From the NCBI RefSeq assembly GCF_036884655.1, contig NC_088354.1:16897501-16961500 (forward strand): a stretch of DNA of 64,000 nucleotides, read 5' to 3'. A program made the position numbers and the translations under genes. This DNA comes from Musa acuminata AAA Group (lineage: Eukaryota > Streptophyta > Magnoliopsida > Zingiberales > Musaceae). Positions 37,895-47,880 of the stretch are shown here, in pieces (within the stretch, counting starts at the first letter, position 1; every line of letters starts with the position of its first letter). Below the pieces are notes generated by a model. It was not told the origin of the DNA, did no database searches, and saw only the letters and a list, made by a program, of their open reading frames with translations.

Positions 37895-38530
37895 CTACGG
37901 GCATCTTTGATCGCACTTTAGGATTCTGCCGTCGGCAACCTTTACATCGAACTTGTTGCAACCTTCAATATGAAGTGTCATCCGAGCAGCAACCTTACTA
38001 CTCAGGAAGTTATTAGTGCTACCCGTGTCGATAAGAACAATGATCGGCTGTTGTTTAAGAAGGCCTCTAACTTTCATCGTTTGCGAATTTGAGTAGCCGG
38101 CTAGTGCGTGTACCGTAATATCGGTCGGTTGTGGCTCTTCTTCCATATCTTCTTCTTTATGTTCAAGACTCTCTTCTAGATGTTCAATGACCTCTTCTTC
38201 TACTGGTTCAATCATAAGAAGTCTACCTTTTTTACAGCGATGCTCGCGGCTCCATGGCTCGTCGCAATGCCAACATAACCCCTTCGTAGATCGCTCCCGA
38301 AGTTCTTCTCTTGTTAACCTTTTCGGTGCAGGGACTCGGTTGATAGTAGGGGGGGTTGAGGGCTTTAGTATTGTAGGTCGTGGAGTGATCCTAGTCCTCT
38401 GGGCTTCATGGTTCAATCGCTCCTCTTGAAGTCATGCGAAAGAGATGGCTGCCATAAGCGTGTAAGGTTGTCGTGCCTTAACTTCTCCCCGGATCTCCGG
38501 CTTTAAGCCCTCAATAAAGGTCCCCAATAA
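37895..38530 (-). pseudogene. Chromovirus zinc knuckle and protease
   Basis: CCHC knuckle CWHCDEPWSREHRCKKG and the aspartic protease motif LIDTGSTNNFLS in one frame (38416-37895). In-frame stops at about 38528, 38432 and 37892 separate it from gag and from reverse transcriptase. Confidence 0.9.
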
Positions 38531-39148
38531 CTATTTTTCAGACCAATCACGAGTTTGATTAGATAACCTTTCAAACCTGGTCTGGTACTCCTGAATGGTG
38601 GAGGTTTGTCGGATCTTTGCTAGTTGTCCGTCAATGTTCTCGTAATAAGTTGGTCCGAAGCGGATCAGTAGTCCTTCTTTGAATTGTCGCCATGAAAGGA
38701 CTCCATAAGTGTGTTCAAACCAGTCAAACCATTGTATGGCATCCCCTTCAAGATGTATAGCTGCAATTTCCACCATGGATGCATCCGCAGTTTTATGGTA
38801 TCGAAAATATCGCTCCGCGCGTGAGATCCAACCAATTGGGTCTCCTTCTTCCCATCTAGGGAAGTCCACTCTCATGCGCGAATAGTTAGGGTCAGTCATA
38901 GAGCCTCCCCTCTCTTGGAAGTCATCTCTTTGGGCATGATGTGATTGGTTAGAGCTCTCTCCTTGATGTGATTTCTTCGGGCTTGGTGGTCGGCCCAAAC
39001 TAAATTCAGTAAGGAGAGTCCGAATCTTATCCTTCATTCGTGCCTCAAAGGCTTCAAATTTAGCATTGATTGCCTCCTCAGATGCCATAGTATATGACTC
39101 CAAATCTGTGATGTTAAGATCTCTCTTTTGTTGACAGGTTAAAGGCAT
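38531..39148 (-). pseudogene. Chromovirus gag
   Basis: 205 codons with the retrotransposon gag domain (RVDFPRWEEGDPIGWI, AERYF, GDAIQWFDWFEH, QFKEGLLIRFGP, YQTRFERLSNQ). The likely start is the internal Met of MASEEAINAKFEAFEARM. It ends in a stop directly followed by in-frame continuation. Confidence 0.9.
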
Positions 39149-39686
39149 GTATAGGTTTGATAGAAATCAGTGAAAGTTTGCTGCAGAATTGTGTTGTCTT
39201 GTAAGAGCAGAATTATCGTCGAAGAAACAACGGTTTCTCGACGAAATCTCCACAAAAAATTTGAAAGATTTGAGGAGGGAATTGACAGCAATATCTCAGT
39301 TTATATTACAGCAAGGATGTCCAATTTAATCAAGAAAATTTCAAAAGTAACAGCAAGAAAATTAGTGTAAGTTACGATAACAGAATTCTCGTCGAAAAAT
39401 TTCAACAACTTACGATGAAAATTTACAGCAATATAGGAACGAAATTTTTTTTTTTTGGATTTTCGAATTAGGATAACTAAATTGCAGCAGCAGTAAGGTA
39501 GGAAATCAGAACCTGTTACAATTCACGGGGAGATCAAAGGATGATCTGTGGTGGTGGAGATGATGATGGTGGAATTTGGCGACGATCTTTTAAGCAATTG
39601 TGGGAATTGCTTTGGGCAGTTGTGGAGGGTTGATGGATGGCTGTGGAAGGGCAGCGAGATGCCAAGAACGCTGCTCTGATACCAGG

Positions 39687-40115
39687 TGTTAGAACCCTTG
39701 CAGATTCTAAACTTGGGATTGATCTCTTTAGGGGATCGGCCTCCTTGAAACTCTATAGGGGTTCCTCCCTCCAAGTTGCTGCTCAATGGCTGCAGAAAAG
39801 ATTCATCTATTGCTTATGAAAAGAGGTGGAATACATGACTATTTATAGGGCTTCTAAACTCTAACTCCTAATAGGACTCCTACTCAAGACTCCTACTTCT
39901 AACCAACTCCTAATATGACTCATACTCAAGACTCCTATTCCTTTACAACTCCTTATTTTTCTCTAAGAAACAACCTCCTACATGAATGTCCCTCTCAATT
40001 AGGACTCTCCTAGCTAGAGTCCTAATAGAATGTCCCTCTCAATTAGGACTCTCCTAGCTAGAGTTCTAACAGAATGTCCCTCTCAATTAGGACTCTCCAA
40101 GCTAGAGTCCTGACA
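39687..40115 (-). mobile_element. 5' LTR of nested chromovirus
   Basis: Direct repeat of 34308-34739. On the element's strand it is followed by TGGTATCAGAGC after two bases. AGTGC at 40116-40120 completes the target duplication. The two LTRs differ at scattered bases, so the insertion is not brand-new. Confidence 0.95.
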
Positions 40116-40237
40116 AGTGCATACTAATGAGAATTGATCAGATATGTTGATAAAGTCTTTGCCTAAGGAGAAGCTTGAAGCATGTAGGCGAAGAACGGGC
40201 TTGGTACAGCTCACCATATGAGCTGGAGAGGGAGAAT
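40116..40237 (+). pseudogene. Copia pol C-terminal end, beyond the nested element
   Basis: Resumes the interrupted copia frame with HTNEN, a stop, then SDMLIKSLPKEKLEACRRRTGL, the canonical C-terminus of copia RNase H. The purine-rich tract gctggagagggagaat precedes the 3' LTR. Confidence 0.88.
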
Positions 40238-40912
40238 TGTTGGGTCCAACCCATATATGGGCTTGGACAAATTGGGTCGTTTGAGCCCAAATCAAAGAAA
40301 TCAATAATTAAGAGAGAAAGGGTAAAATTAGAGAGGGGGCAGCGTGACGTGCAGCGTGCGGTGAGGAAAGAGGAGAGAGAAATATAGAGAAAAATATTAG
40401 ATTTCTGAGTTTTCTGTTTGATGATCGGTGGCCAAACGTTGTCAGTTTCGGCCCAAATTTTATGTGAAGAATCCTTGCAGCAAACTCTACAATTCTAACG
40501 GTGTTGATCTGCAGTTTACCCTCTTCAAAGTACTTTCCTGCTATATCCACTCTGTGAGACTTAAAATTTTCTTACGAGCAGATCCATCCTATATGATGAT
40601 ATGCTAGAGCCAACATCTATGTTCTTGATGTTATTCTGGTCCTCTAGTTATTCTAGAGAACACCTACTATAAATCTGTTATCAGTACTATTGATAGTGAA
40701 AATTTGAAGTGAACTACGGTCCCGTGATTTTTCCCACATTGGGTTTTCCACGTTAAAAGATTTGGTCTCACTATGATTGATTATTTGCTCTATTGTTTAT
40801 GCTGCTGGTTGATATTTTCATTTGGATATCAAATTGATATTTTGATGAGGAACCCATTTTGATACACAAAGAGGGAAAAGAATATTCCGCTTTAACATAT
40901 TTTTTCCCAACA
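40238..40912 (+). mobile_element. 3' LTR of Ty1/copia element
   Basis: 675 bp, TGTTGGGTCCAACCC to TTTTTTCCCAACA. Direct repeat of 29752-30419. Confidence 0.92.
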
Positions 40913-41474
40913 CAGCAAAATAGTATTTGATTATCACCGCAAGCTCTCTAATCTCTAAGAAAGGCACAGTGATGTTCAAAGAGACGACACAAAGAAGGAT
41001 GTCACATGAGTTGAGAAGCAACAAGTGTAACAGCATAATGCCTTCATCAGATCAGAGTAACCACGGAGATCAAACAATCCTAAAAGAAGAGTGTACCAGG
41101 CAACAAGAACACATCCCAGGTCAATGTCAAAACCAAGTACAACAGCATAATGCCTTCATCAGAAATCTGCTTTCTGTTCCACAGAAGAAAAATAATTCAA
41201 ATAATCACTTGAAGAGATTGAACCTTCTCGAGAAAGAAAGAAATAAGGTAACAACAGATTATGAGTGTATCAGTAGACAGAATCACAGTGATGGGTAGAA
41301 TAACTACGCATACAGACATCACAGAAACCCACATGATGCTAGGGCCAAGCACTGATTTTGGAGGTCATCATCGAGAACTCTTCAAGAAGCAAGGACTTGG
41401 AACTGATTCAGGATTCAAGAACCTTTCGGGAAGTGCAAAGAAAAGCAAAACGAGTTGCAATTTACCTTCCCTCT

Positions 41475-41650
41475 GAGATCAGGCCCCTGCCCAGTCTCCT
41501 CTGTGGTTTTGGGTCTCAAGCAGCAGACAAAGGCGATTCCCCGTTAGCTCCTCCCCCGTGGGTGGGAAGAAGTCGAGGTAGCCTCCTTATAGGTTTTGAC
41601 AGTTGAGTCCGGTAGGTATTAGTTAGCCCAACTTGCCCCCACCAAATTAT
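41475..41650 (-). pseudogene. Decayed otubain-like first exon and promoter
   Basis: On the minus strand an AAACCTATAAGGAGG box and a leader with cgacttcttcccacccac run into a segment translating E-T-G-Q-G-P-D-L-R-G-K followed by a GTAAAT donor. This parallels exon 1 of the neighbouring otubain-like gene, whose end reads GGDDKGPDRKGK. No start codon in the matching position and no following exons were found before the copia element at 40912. Interpreted as the 5' relic of a second tandem gene. Confidence 0.55.
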
Positions 41651-41951
41651 TAAACCAACTAGACTAACATTTAATTAAGGAGACTTAGGTGCAAGCAGTT
41701 CACAGCACTCAGAACTTGTAGAAAGTGTCATCCTATTGTAAGTGAAAAAGAAAAGGCATTCGCACAAACACTGTCGTGTTGTTACCTTCCGGTAAAAGAG
41801 ACAAGAACTGGAGTAGCAAAGCTCAATGTAAACAAGCGATAGGACCACAGAATCCAGCAGAAAATCACAAAAAATGTTCTTCCAGGCTTCACAATCCACT
41901 ATTCACGTCCTCGTATTAACATACAAAAGAATCAACGTACGTCTGCATGCC

Positions 41952-44624
41952 CTAGCGAGCTTCCGTGATGGCGTTCAGCTTCGGGTAGAGGATGTCATAG
42001 TGATCGGCTTCTGCAGCGCCACCGGGCCTATACAACAAGGTTATGAAGGGCAGTCGGCGGCTGGACGAGCTTGACGTTGCAACACGCCGGGCTGCAAGCA
42101 GAGTATATCGGACCTCGTCCAGCGAGATGGAGTCAGGAGGGAAAGTCTTTCTGCTCCATCTTGGTATTTTCCATTGGGTTGTAGGGCTGAAGTCACGGTG
42201 GAACGGAGACTGCCGCCCTAATTGATCCAGTCTCGTGTCAAGGAACTCAACACGCACCGCCACACCCAGTGCATCCGATAGAGCAGCGAGCTGCCTATGG
42301 TAGGGGATGTTTTCTCCATCGCCAAGAATGCTGTGAACCTGCAAAAGTACGTGAATCTTCAGCGCATGCACGCATGATGGCCAATTAAAGCGTCCTACCT
42401 CGTCGTAGTCTGTGTCTGGATCAAACAGGATTTCAGCAGCTTGCCTGGCTATTTCATTTGAAGCAGCATAGCCTAAGAGTGAAATGACTGACCGAGCAAA
42501 CACATTAGAGAACACTGAACGAAGAGAAGACACAAGAAATTTAATGGTGAGCAAAACGTCCCACTTGAAGCTGAATCCCACTGTCTCAGGCTCCTCGACA
42601 GAAACTCCTTGTGACTGAGATCGCAAAGCAACAGAATGCTTCAATCGCTATGTAGAAGAGTTCTTGAAGAGACTATAGTTCAAGCAATCACCTTCGTGGT
42701 CTCGATTCTTCTCTGATGTGCTCGTACAGCAGCTGGAGGAACATCTGAAGGCAATTTCACTTATAAGGACCAAAGGAGAACTTATACGCAAGCAGATAGA
42801 GTTGGAAAGCATTCTTACCTCTCTCAGCTCTTCAAAGTTGGCACAGATATTGCCGCGGATGTCATTTGTCCACTGACATAGTGTAAGACTTTGTCCGATA
42901 CGATCGACCTCGGTGTTGTCTCGTGTGACCCAAATGTGCTCCTAACTCCGGCAGAAACAGAAACACCATATAAGAAGATGCAGAACCACTAAGTTGCATC
43001 AACTTCTCAAGATGTTGTGATGGGTTACCACATAGGCAAATAGAAAGCTTCGGTATAACGAAGCACCATCGTTTCGTATCCGCCGAAAGAAAGCATACAG
43101 TCGATGAAGCAGCTGAAAGTCGGAAAACATGCTCATCCTAACTTTCCCATCTTATATGCGACGGTAAAGTCGACGAGAAGAAAGAGGAAGAGATGGTGAT
43201 GAGCAACAGAAGATGAAACCTGGATCTTTTCTCGCAGGACTTTTTCACTTCTGCGGTATTCTGCTACCATTGAGCGAAAAGTTTCCTGCAGTACAATTAG
43301 AGAATCAACAGAGTGCTTAAGGTATATGGCCTTGTTGTGGTATATTTTTCTGATGAAGTGTGATGTATATTTCGAAGTTCGTAATTGTTAGTTGTCTAGT
43401 GGGATTATTCTCTTAGTTTTGTTTTTTTTTTAGTCTCTCCTCCTCACATATGAATATCTTCTAATATTTTCCTCCAATTCATGTGTCATTCAATTGTCTC
43501 CGTCAATCTTTCACTACCAATAGGAGATAATTCTCTTTTTTAATCTTCTCTCACATATGGATATCTTCTAAGAATAATCTCTCCTTCATTCATTACAACC
43601 GTAACACAAATACACTTGCCAGAATTTAACCAAGTAACTGAAAGAACAGAAACATGATGCATGCATGTTCAAGAACTAGTTGAAGAGAGCTGCTTACCTT
43701 TTCTCCGAACGCCAGCTTCTCCTCATTCTTCTCCTCAACCTCCGCCTTCAAGAAGTATAAGAAAAGAAGAGCTCAGATGTTTCATTGCATTTGAGCAAGA
43801 ACCACTGGATGGTTTTAAAGAAAGACAAAAGTCATGTGCAAGAAAGAACTCAGAAAGAGAACTATATATACAAGCCACAGGCAGAAAATATAAGCCATGT
43901 CGATGTAATCAAGTAACGAGTCTCATGAGATGGAGTGGAAGAGTTGAGATCAAACCAACATAAAGAACAGTGTGCAGGCAAGAAAGTTGAAAACACATTA
44001 TGAATGCAAATCACAATAAGCCTATCATTTAAGAACACTACTTGAAGAACCCAAAGGATGTCAAGAATCGAAGAGAGGATGCTGCTCCTAACCTTTTGTT
44101 CGATCTTCAGATCTTCCTCATCGGTCTCCTCCACCTTGGCCTTCAAGAAAGTTAACAAAAGAAAAGGTATTGTAGCATTTAAGGCTCAAAATATTCGTGC
44201 ATTCAGGCCATTCAATATGAGTAAACACCACAAACGAATTTGAGAACCACCTCATCATTTCATAGAAGAGCAGAGTCAATGTGCAAGAAAGAAATCAAAC
44301 AAGTTAGAGAAGAAATTACACACCAATCTCAGATTGGAAATTGTGATTCCAAGTTTACTGGAGGAAGAACTCAAAGAAAGGCAATAACAAGTGTTGTGAG
44401 TTCAAGGGACACAACTCATGAGATGATCCAAACACAAAGAACAGTGGCTAGAAAACAAGAGAGCTTCCACGAGATCCATGTAATGAAGAGCCAAGAATCA
44501 CAGCATAATCAGTTGAGGGGAGTGAGATGACCTTCCCTTTGCGATCAGGCCCTTTATCATCACCTCCGGGCGAATTCCCCTCCGGTACCAGGCCTCCGAA
44601 GCAACTGCAAGCTCGACTCCACAT
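41952..44624 (-). CDS. Otubain-like protein, catalytic Cys replaced by Ser
   Basis: Peptidase C65 (otubain) family; active members cleave ubiquitin chains. Ten minus-strand exons with consistent phase: 44624-44532, 44140-44093, 43745-43698, 43285-43220, 43112-43029, 42941-42819, 42744-42692, 42614-42565, 42487-42399, 42338-41952 (346 residues). Family landmarks: VAEYRR...LREKI (about 70-84), EHIWVTRDNTEVDRI (114-128), LAALSDALGV (235-244), PFITLLYRPG (314-323) and HYDILYP. The active-site segment, usually GDGNCF, reads NDGASL: Asp100 kept, Cys replaced by Ser103. His331 is kept but six extra residues (GAAEAD) precede it. It is therefore probably a non-catalytic ubiquitin binder, or a gene under relaxed constraint. 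Exons 2 and 3 are duplicates. The start is the first ATG after the TATA box. Confidence 0.85.
43698..44140 (-). repeat. Duplicated 48-nt acidic exon pair in the otubain-like gene
   Basis: 44140-44093 encodes AKVEETDEEDLKIEQK and 43745-43698 encodes AEVEEKNEEKLAFGEK. Both are 48 nt, phase 0 at both ends, preceded by CTTGAAG acceptors, with similar flanking intron. This is an in-frame exon duplication adding 16 acidic residues before the otubain fold. Confidence 0.75.
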
Positions 44625-44680
44625 CTCTCCTCTTTCGCCTCGCTAGTCTGTGTGCGGAGGAAGAAGATGATTTGGCCCCG

Positions 44681-44688
44681 TTTATAAG
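44681..44688 (-). promoter_or_regulatory. TATA box of the otubain-like gene
   Basis: CTTATAAA on the minus strand, 57 bases before the start codon. This leaves room for a 5'-UTR of about 25-30 bases. Confidence 0.6.
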
Positions 44689-45044
44689 GCCATGCAAATA
44701 TGGTCAGACAAACCCAAGTTATTTCGACACCCGAGTCCGGTCTAACATAACTCAGCCGATTCAACCCAATCAAAAAGACCTGAATGCAATAGTTGATTGC
44801 CACACGAGTAACCTCACGAACGCATGCATCGTTGCATTGAGACGCACCTGATTCAGGTGATGCATCAAATTTATGTATGATGGACATTTAGCTAATGTAG
44901 TAAAAGTCCACAATTCTTAAAATCTTACCCTCATCATAGTATTTCTTCTAAAAAGGGTTACAGTAATACTTGATTCACTTTGGACCCTTTTTTTTTTTTT
45001 TGTAAGTGTAGAGGAGAGGAGAAAGGTAGTAAACAATTGTTGTC

Positions 45045-45217
45045 CTCTTTTCCTATATTTGGCATGGACAATGCCAACCATGGATTAGTTTGGAGATCAA
45101 TGCGCAGTTTCTTAGAACTTGCACGACAAACTATTTGTCCATTTGCATGGTTTTTGTTGGTTCCCTTTACCCTTTTTATAACTTTATATTTTTAGATCCA
45201 ATTCGTTTCAAGGACCA
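45045..45217. repeat. Dispersed repeat shared with 61838-62033
   Basis: Same orientation; shared blocks ggcatggac, gatcaatg, ttgcacga-aaactattt and a 30-base block beginning ataactttatatttttagat. The copies are diverged and differ by a small indel. Function unknown. Confidence 0.7.
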
Positions 45218-45352
45218 ATAACTTTCACTGTGTTTGTTCTTTCAATTGCTTGGTTAAATTCTTGAGTGTGTATGTGTTCCGGTTGCAACGCGAGAGAGAT
45301 ATATTATGAACTTTGAAGTATACATCACACTTCATCTTAGTTATTTAGACAT

Positions 45353-45460
45353 GTGCAGAGGAAGAAGATGAATTGGTCCTATTCTATAAGTCTATGCAAA
45401 GATGTTAGACGAATCACAAGTTATATCGACAATTGAGGTAGGTCTAATTCAATAAGAAGG
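45353..45460 (-). pseudogene. Extra copy of the otubain-like promoter/5'-UTR
   Basis: tgtgcagaggaagaagatgaattgg and the following ~100 bases match tgtgcggaggaagaagatgatttgg at 44650-44760, including a TATA-like CTTATAGAAT at the same place and a caagttatatcgacaa block. No coding exon follows on the minus strand. Likely the remnant of a further tandem copy. Confidence 0.6.
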
Positions 45461-45649
45461 TGTTAGCTAGTTTGGGCTCAAATCCCACTTTTGTTATTTA
45501 TCTATTACGAAAAATAAAATAAAATCACAACACGAATATCCTCGTGTTCTTAAGACACCTAATTTAATTCAGATATTGTAGCACATCTTTATAATTAGCT
45601 AAATTTTATGTTAGTATTAAAATCAAGTATCAGAGATCAAAAACGAAAG

Positions 45650-46075
45650 GTGCATACCTTTATATACGATTAAGGTCCATTTTAGCTCCTATGATTTTAG
45701 CCATGGATTACTTAAGCATTTATGGTTTACTTATATCTAAAATAACTTAAACATTTTTAAAAACGTAACATATAAGCCTCTTCCATCAAGTCTAAGTTAA
45801 CCAATGTTAAAGTCTGCTTAGATGACTCATAATAAACTATTAATACAATGACACTTATAACTGAAGTAAAAAAAATGACCAATTTTAGCTTTTGTGGTTT
45901 TGGTCATAAACCACTTAAGCTCTTCTTTGTATTTAAAATAACTCTTATATTTTTAAAAACATAACATATAAACCTCCCTCCTCGTTAAGTTTGAGCTGAC
46001 AAACGTTAGAGTCTACCTACGTTGTATACTGACTCACAATAAACCATTAATATAATAACACATATGATTTAAATT
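45650..46075. repeat. Two tandem ~210-bp diverged repeat units
   Basis: Units at about 45670-45860 and 45885-46075 share ttttagct..tgtggttt, taaaataact, atttttaaaaac, ataacatataa and acaataaac-type blocks. They are old and diverged, with no coding potential. Confidence 0.65.
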
Positions 46076-46254
46076 AAAAATATTGAGACCACCATCAATA
46101 GCGAGAGAAGGCATCGTCGTGGAAGCGACCACCAACAGCAACATTGAGCCACTATTGTATAGCAGGACATTGTACTCACGTAATCTCTCTCGCACTAATG
46201 ACAAGCTCAAGAGCTTCCGGTCCTACCTTAGGTAGATGTGCATTAACACACTAG

Positions 46255-47672
46255 GTATACAATGGTCTCCTGTAAATACAGATCCTAAATAATCCCGGTC
46301 ATAGGTTACTCGAGAGGGACATCGTGATAACCGGACAGACTGGTGTGCTGTATACTCATCCATATGATGGATGCAGCTGGTCTCATAGCTGCTCATATAG
46401 GGACACTAGGGATATAGTACAGGTGCTCATTGGAGAATGAGTTCACTGATTGATCCGCTTACGGAATGTTGGATGGTTGATGATGCCATATTGTCATATA
46501 GCGATTCCGTAGTCCTAGTGGTGTATATGGTCCTTAGACTTTAGACACCAAGGATGTCCTGTATGAGTGCTCCACTCTTTGATACTAGACTTATAAGTTT
46601 GGCTGTCCCAGATCTAGTACGGCTGGTCATTGGGAGTGGTAGTCGACCTTACAAGGGCTATTGAGTGTCAATAGAGGATCATCTACTCTCGGCGTCATGA
46701 GAGGAATATCCCATGTGTTCTTGCTCTAACAAAATCCCTAGCTAGGGTCATTCGGGTTGAGAGAGAAAGAGTTCTCCGGGAGAATCCGATTAGAGCGAGA
46801 CTCGAGTAGAAACCGTATGGGTTTGACAGCACCATGCTCGATATACGGTCTCTGGGATATTAGATGGATGAGAGACTATAGGTATACGGTAACTAAGGAT
46901 AGACAGGTCCAATGGATTGGATTCTCCTGTATCGTTTGGGGACTACGGCGTAGTAGCCTAGTACGTCCGTAGTCGATGAGTCGAGTGAATTATTACAAAG
47001 ATAATAATTCACTAAGTTAGAAGGAGTTCTGACAAGTATGACTCACAGCCAGCTCGATATTGGGCCTAGAGGGTCACACACATATGGTAGGCATTGCGAT
47101 GAGTAGAGGTTCGGATATGAGATATCCGACGGAGCCCTTATCTTATTGGATATCCAATAACCCCCTGAATTATTGGATCCTATGAACGAGATCCAATAAG
47201 AGCCCATAAGAGATTATTGGATAGAGATCAACTAATCTAAAATGCTTGGGTTATTGGATACAGATCCAATACCCACTAGGGGAGGATCCATTAGGGTTTG
47301 ACATGGGACCTCTATAAATAGGAGGGATTAAGAGCCTCATAGGCTAGAGCCTTTGCTTGCCTCTCCTATTCTCCTCCCCCTCTCTACCTCAGAGCAGGCC
47401 TATAGTTTTGAGGAGCGTCGTCGCAACCCTACTGTGTGGATCACCGCTAGAGAGGAGGACGCTTGACCTCCTTCACCCTCTCCTAAAGATCTACAAGGAA
47501 ACAGGGATATACGATCTCCCTAGGTAACACAATCTACTCTATACGCAGTTTTAAGTTTCGGGATTTTGCGCACCAATCTTCGCACGATGACGAACATCTC
47601 TTTAGGAATCAGGGATTTTATTTTATTGTTCTTCTGCTGCGCATGTGATGTCGCTCCCAAGATTTCTCAACA
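46255..47672 (+). mobile_element. LTR fragment (3' part) with adjacent primer-binding site
   Basis: Shares its first ~900 bases with 60930-61820 (accggacagactggtgtgct, ggatgcagctggtctcatag, tcgatattgggcctagaggg). It ends GATTTCTCAACA, directly followed by ATGGTATCAGAGCC at 47673, an exact initiator-Met primer-binding site. This defines the LTR end. A TATAAATAGGAGGG box is at about 47312. The true 5' end is missing here but present in the 60.9 kb copy (TGTGATGTCC). Confidence 0.8.
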
Positions 47673-47880
47673 ATGGTATCAGAGCCAGGTAGTTCGTGCG
47701 ATAGATTGGTTTTGAACTACGTGTGCTGTGTTTTGGAGAAGCTTTTGACGTCAAAATTGTTGACTCAAAAGCGAAAAAGGGCAGCAACTATTGCAGCCCT
47801 CGATGCCGTCGCAAATGGCAGCACTGCCATCTGCGTGCAGGCAACCCCCTACGGCGGCGCCCGCAAGTAAGTGCCATCCT
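47673..47880 (+). mobile_element. Short internal region of the same retrotransposon
   Basis: About 200 bases following the primer-binding site. They look like a gag leader but hold no recognisable domain. The sequence switches near 47880 to the chromovirus-type LTR. Confidence 0.5.

Larger units (their letters stand above)
34308..40115 (-). mobile_element. Ty3/gypsy chromovirus (Reina-like), complete with LTRs
   Basis: 5.8-kb element on the minus strand with LTRs of 429 and 432 bp, primer-binding site at 39673-39684 (exact TGGTATCAGAGC), and gag-protease-RT-RNase H-integrase-chromodomain order. It is flanked by a perfect AGTGC target duplication (34303-34307, 40116-40120). Size, zinc knuckle style and a C-terminal chromodomain point to the Reina/plant chromovirus group; the clade is inference. 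One frame spans the coding region with in-frame stops but no frameshift seen, so it is relatively young yet inactive. It split an older copia element. Confidence 0.94.
29752..40912 (+). mobile_element. Ty1/copia retrotransposon with a nested chromovirus
   Basis: Order on the plus strand: LTR, primer-binding site, gag, protease, integrase, reverse transcriptase, RNase H, LTR, as in Ty1/copia (Tork/Tnt1-like by gag and integrase appearance; inference). A complete gypsy element (34308-40115) is inserted in the last codons of the RNase H region. After removing it and one AGTGC copy, the C-terminal motif D-M-L-I-K-S-LPKEKLEACRR continues at about 40125-40200. Multiple stops (for example after DSGA and in reverse transcriptase) and the damaged primer site make it inactive. 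It lies between the LINE relic and a decayed otubain-like 5' end. Confidence 0.9.

Noticed and set aside
40927..41298. 123-codon plus-strand frame
   Set aside because: Lies antisense to the decayed otubain-like 5' region; polar, repetitive composition and no recognisable domain.
42462..42650. Single long otubain-like frame from an ATG at 42644 through 42399
   Set aside because: That frame loses the otubain alignment. Splitting it at 42565/42487 with a 77-base GT-AG intron restores length and motif spacing exactly.
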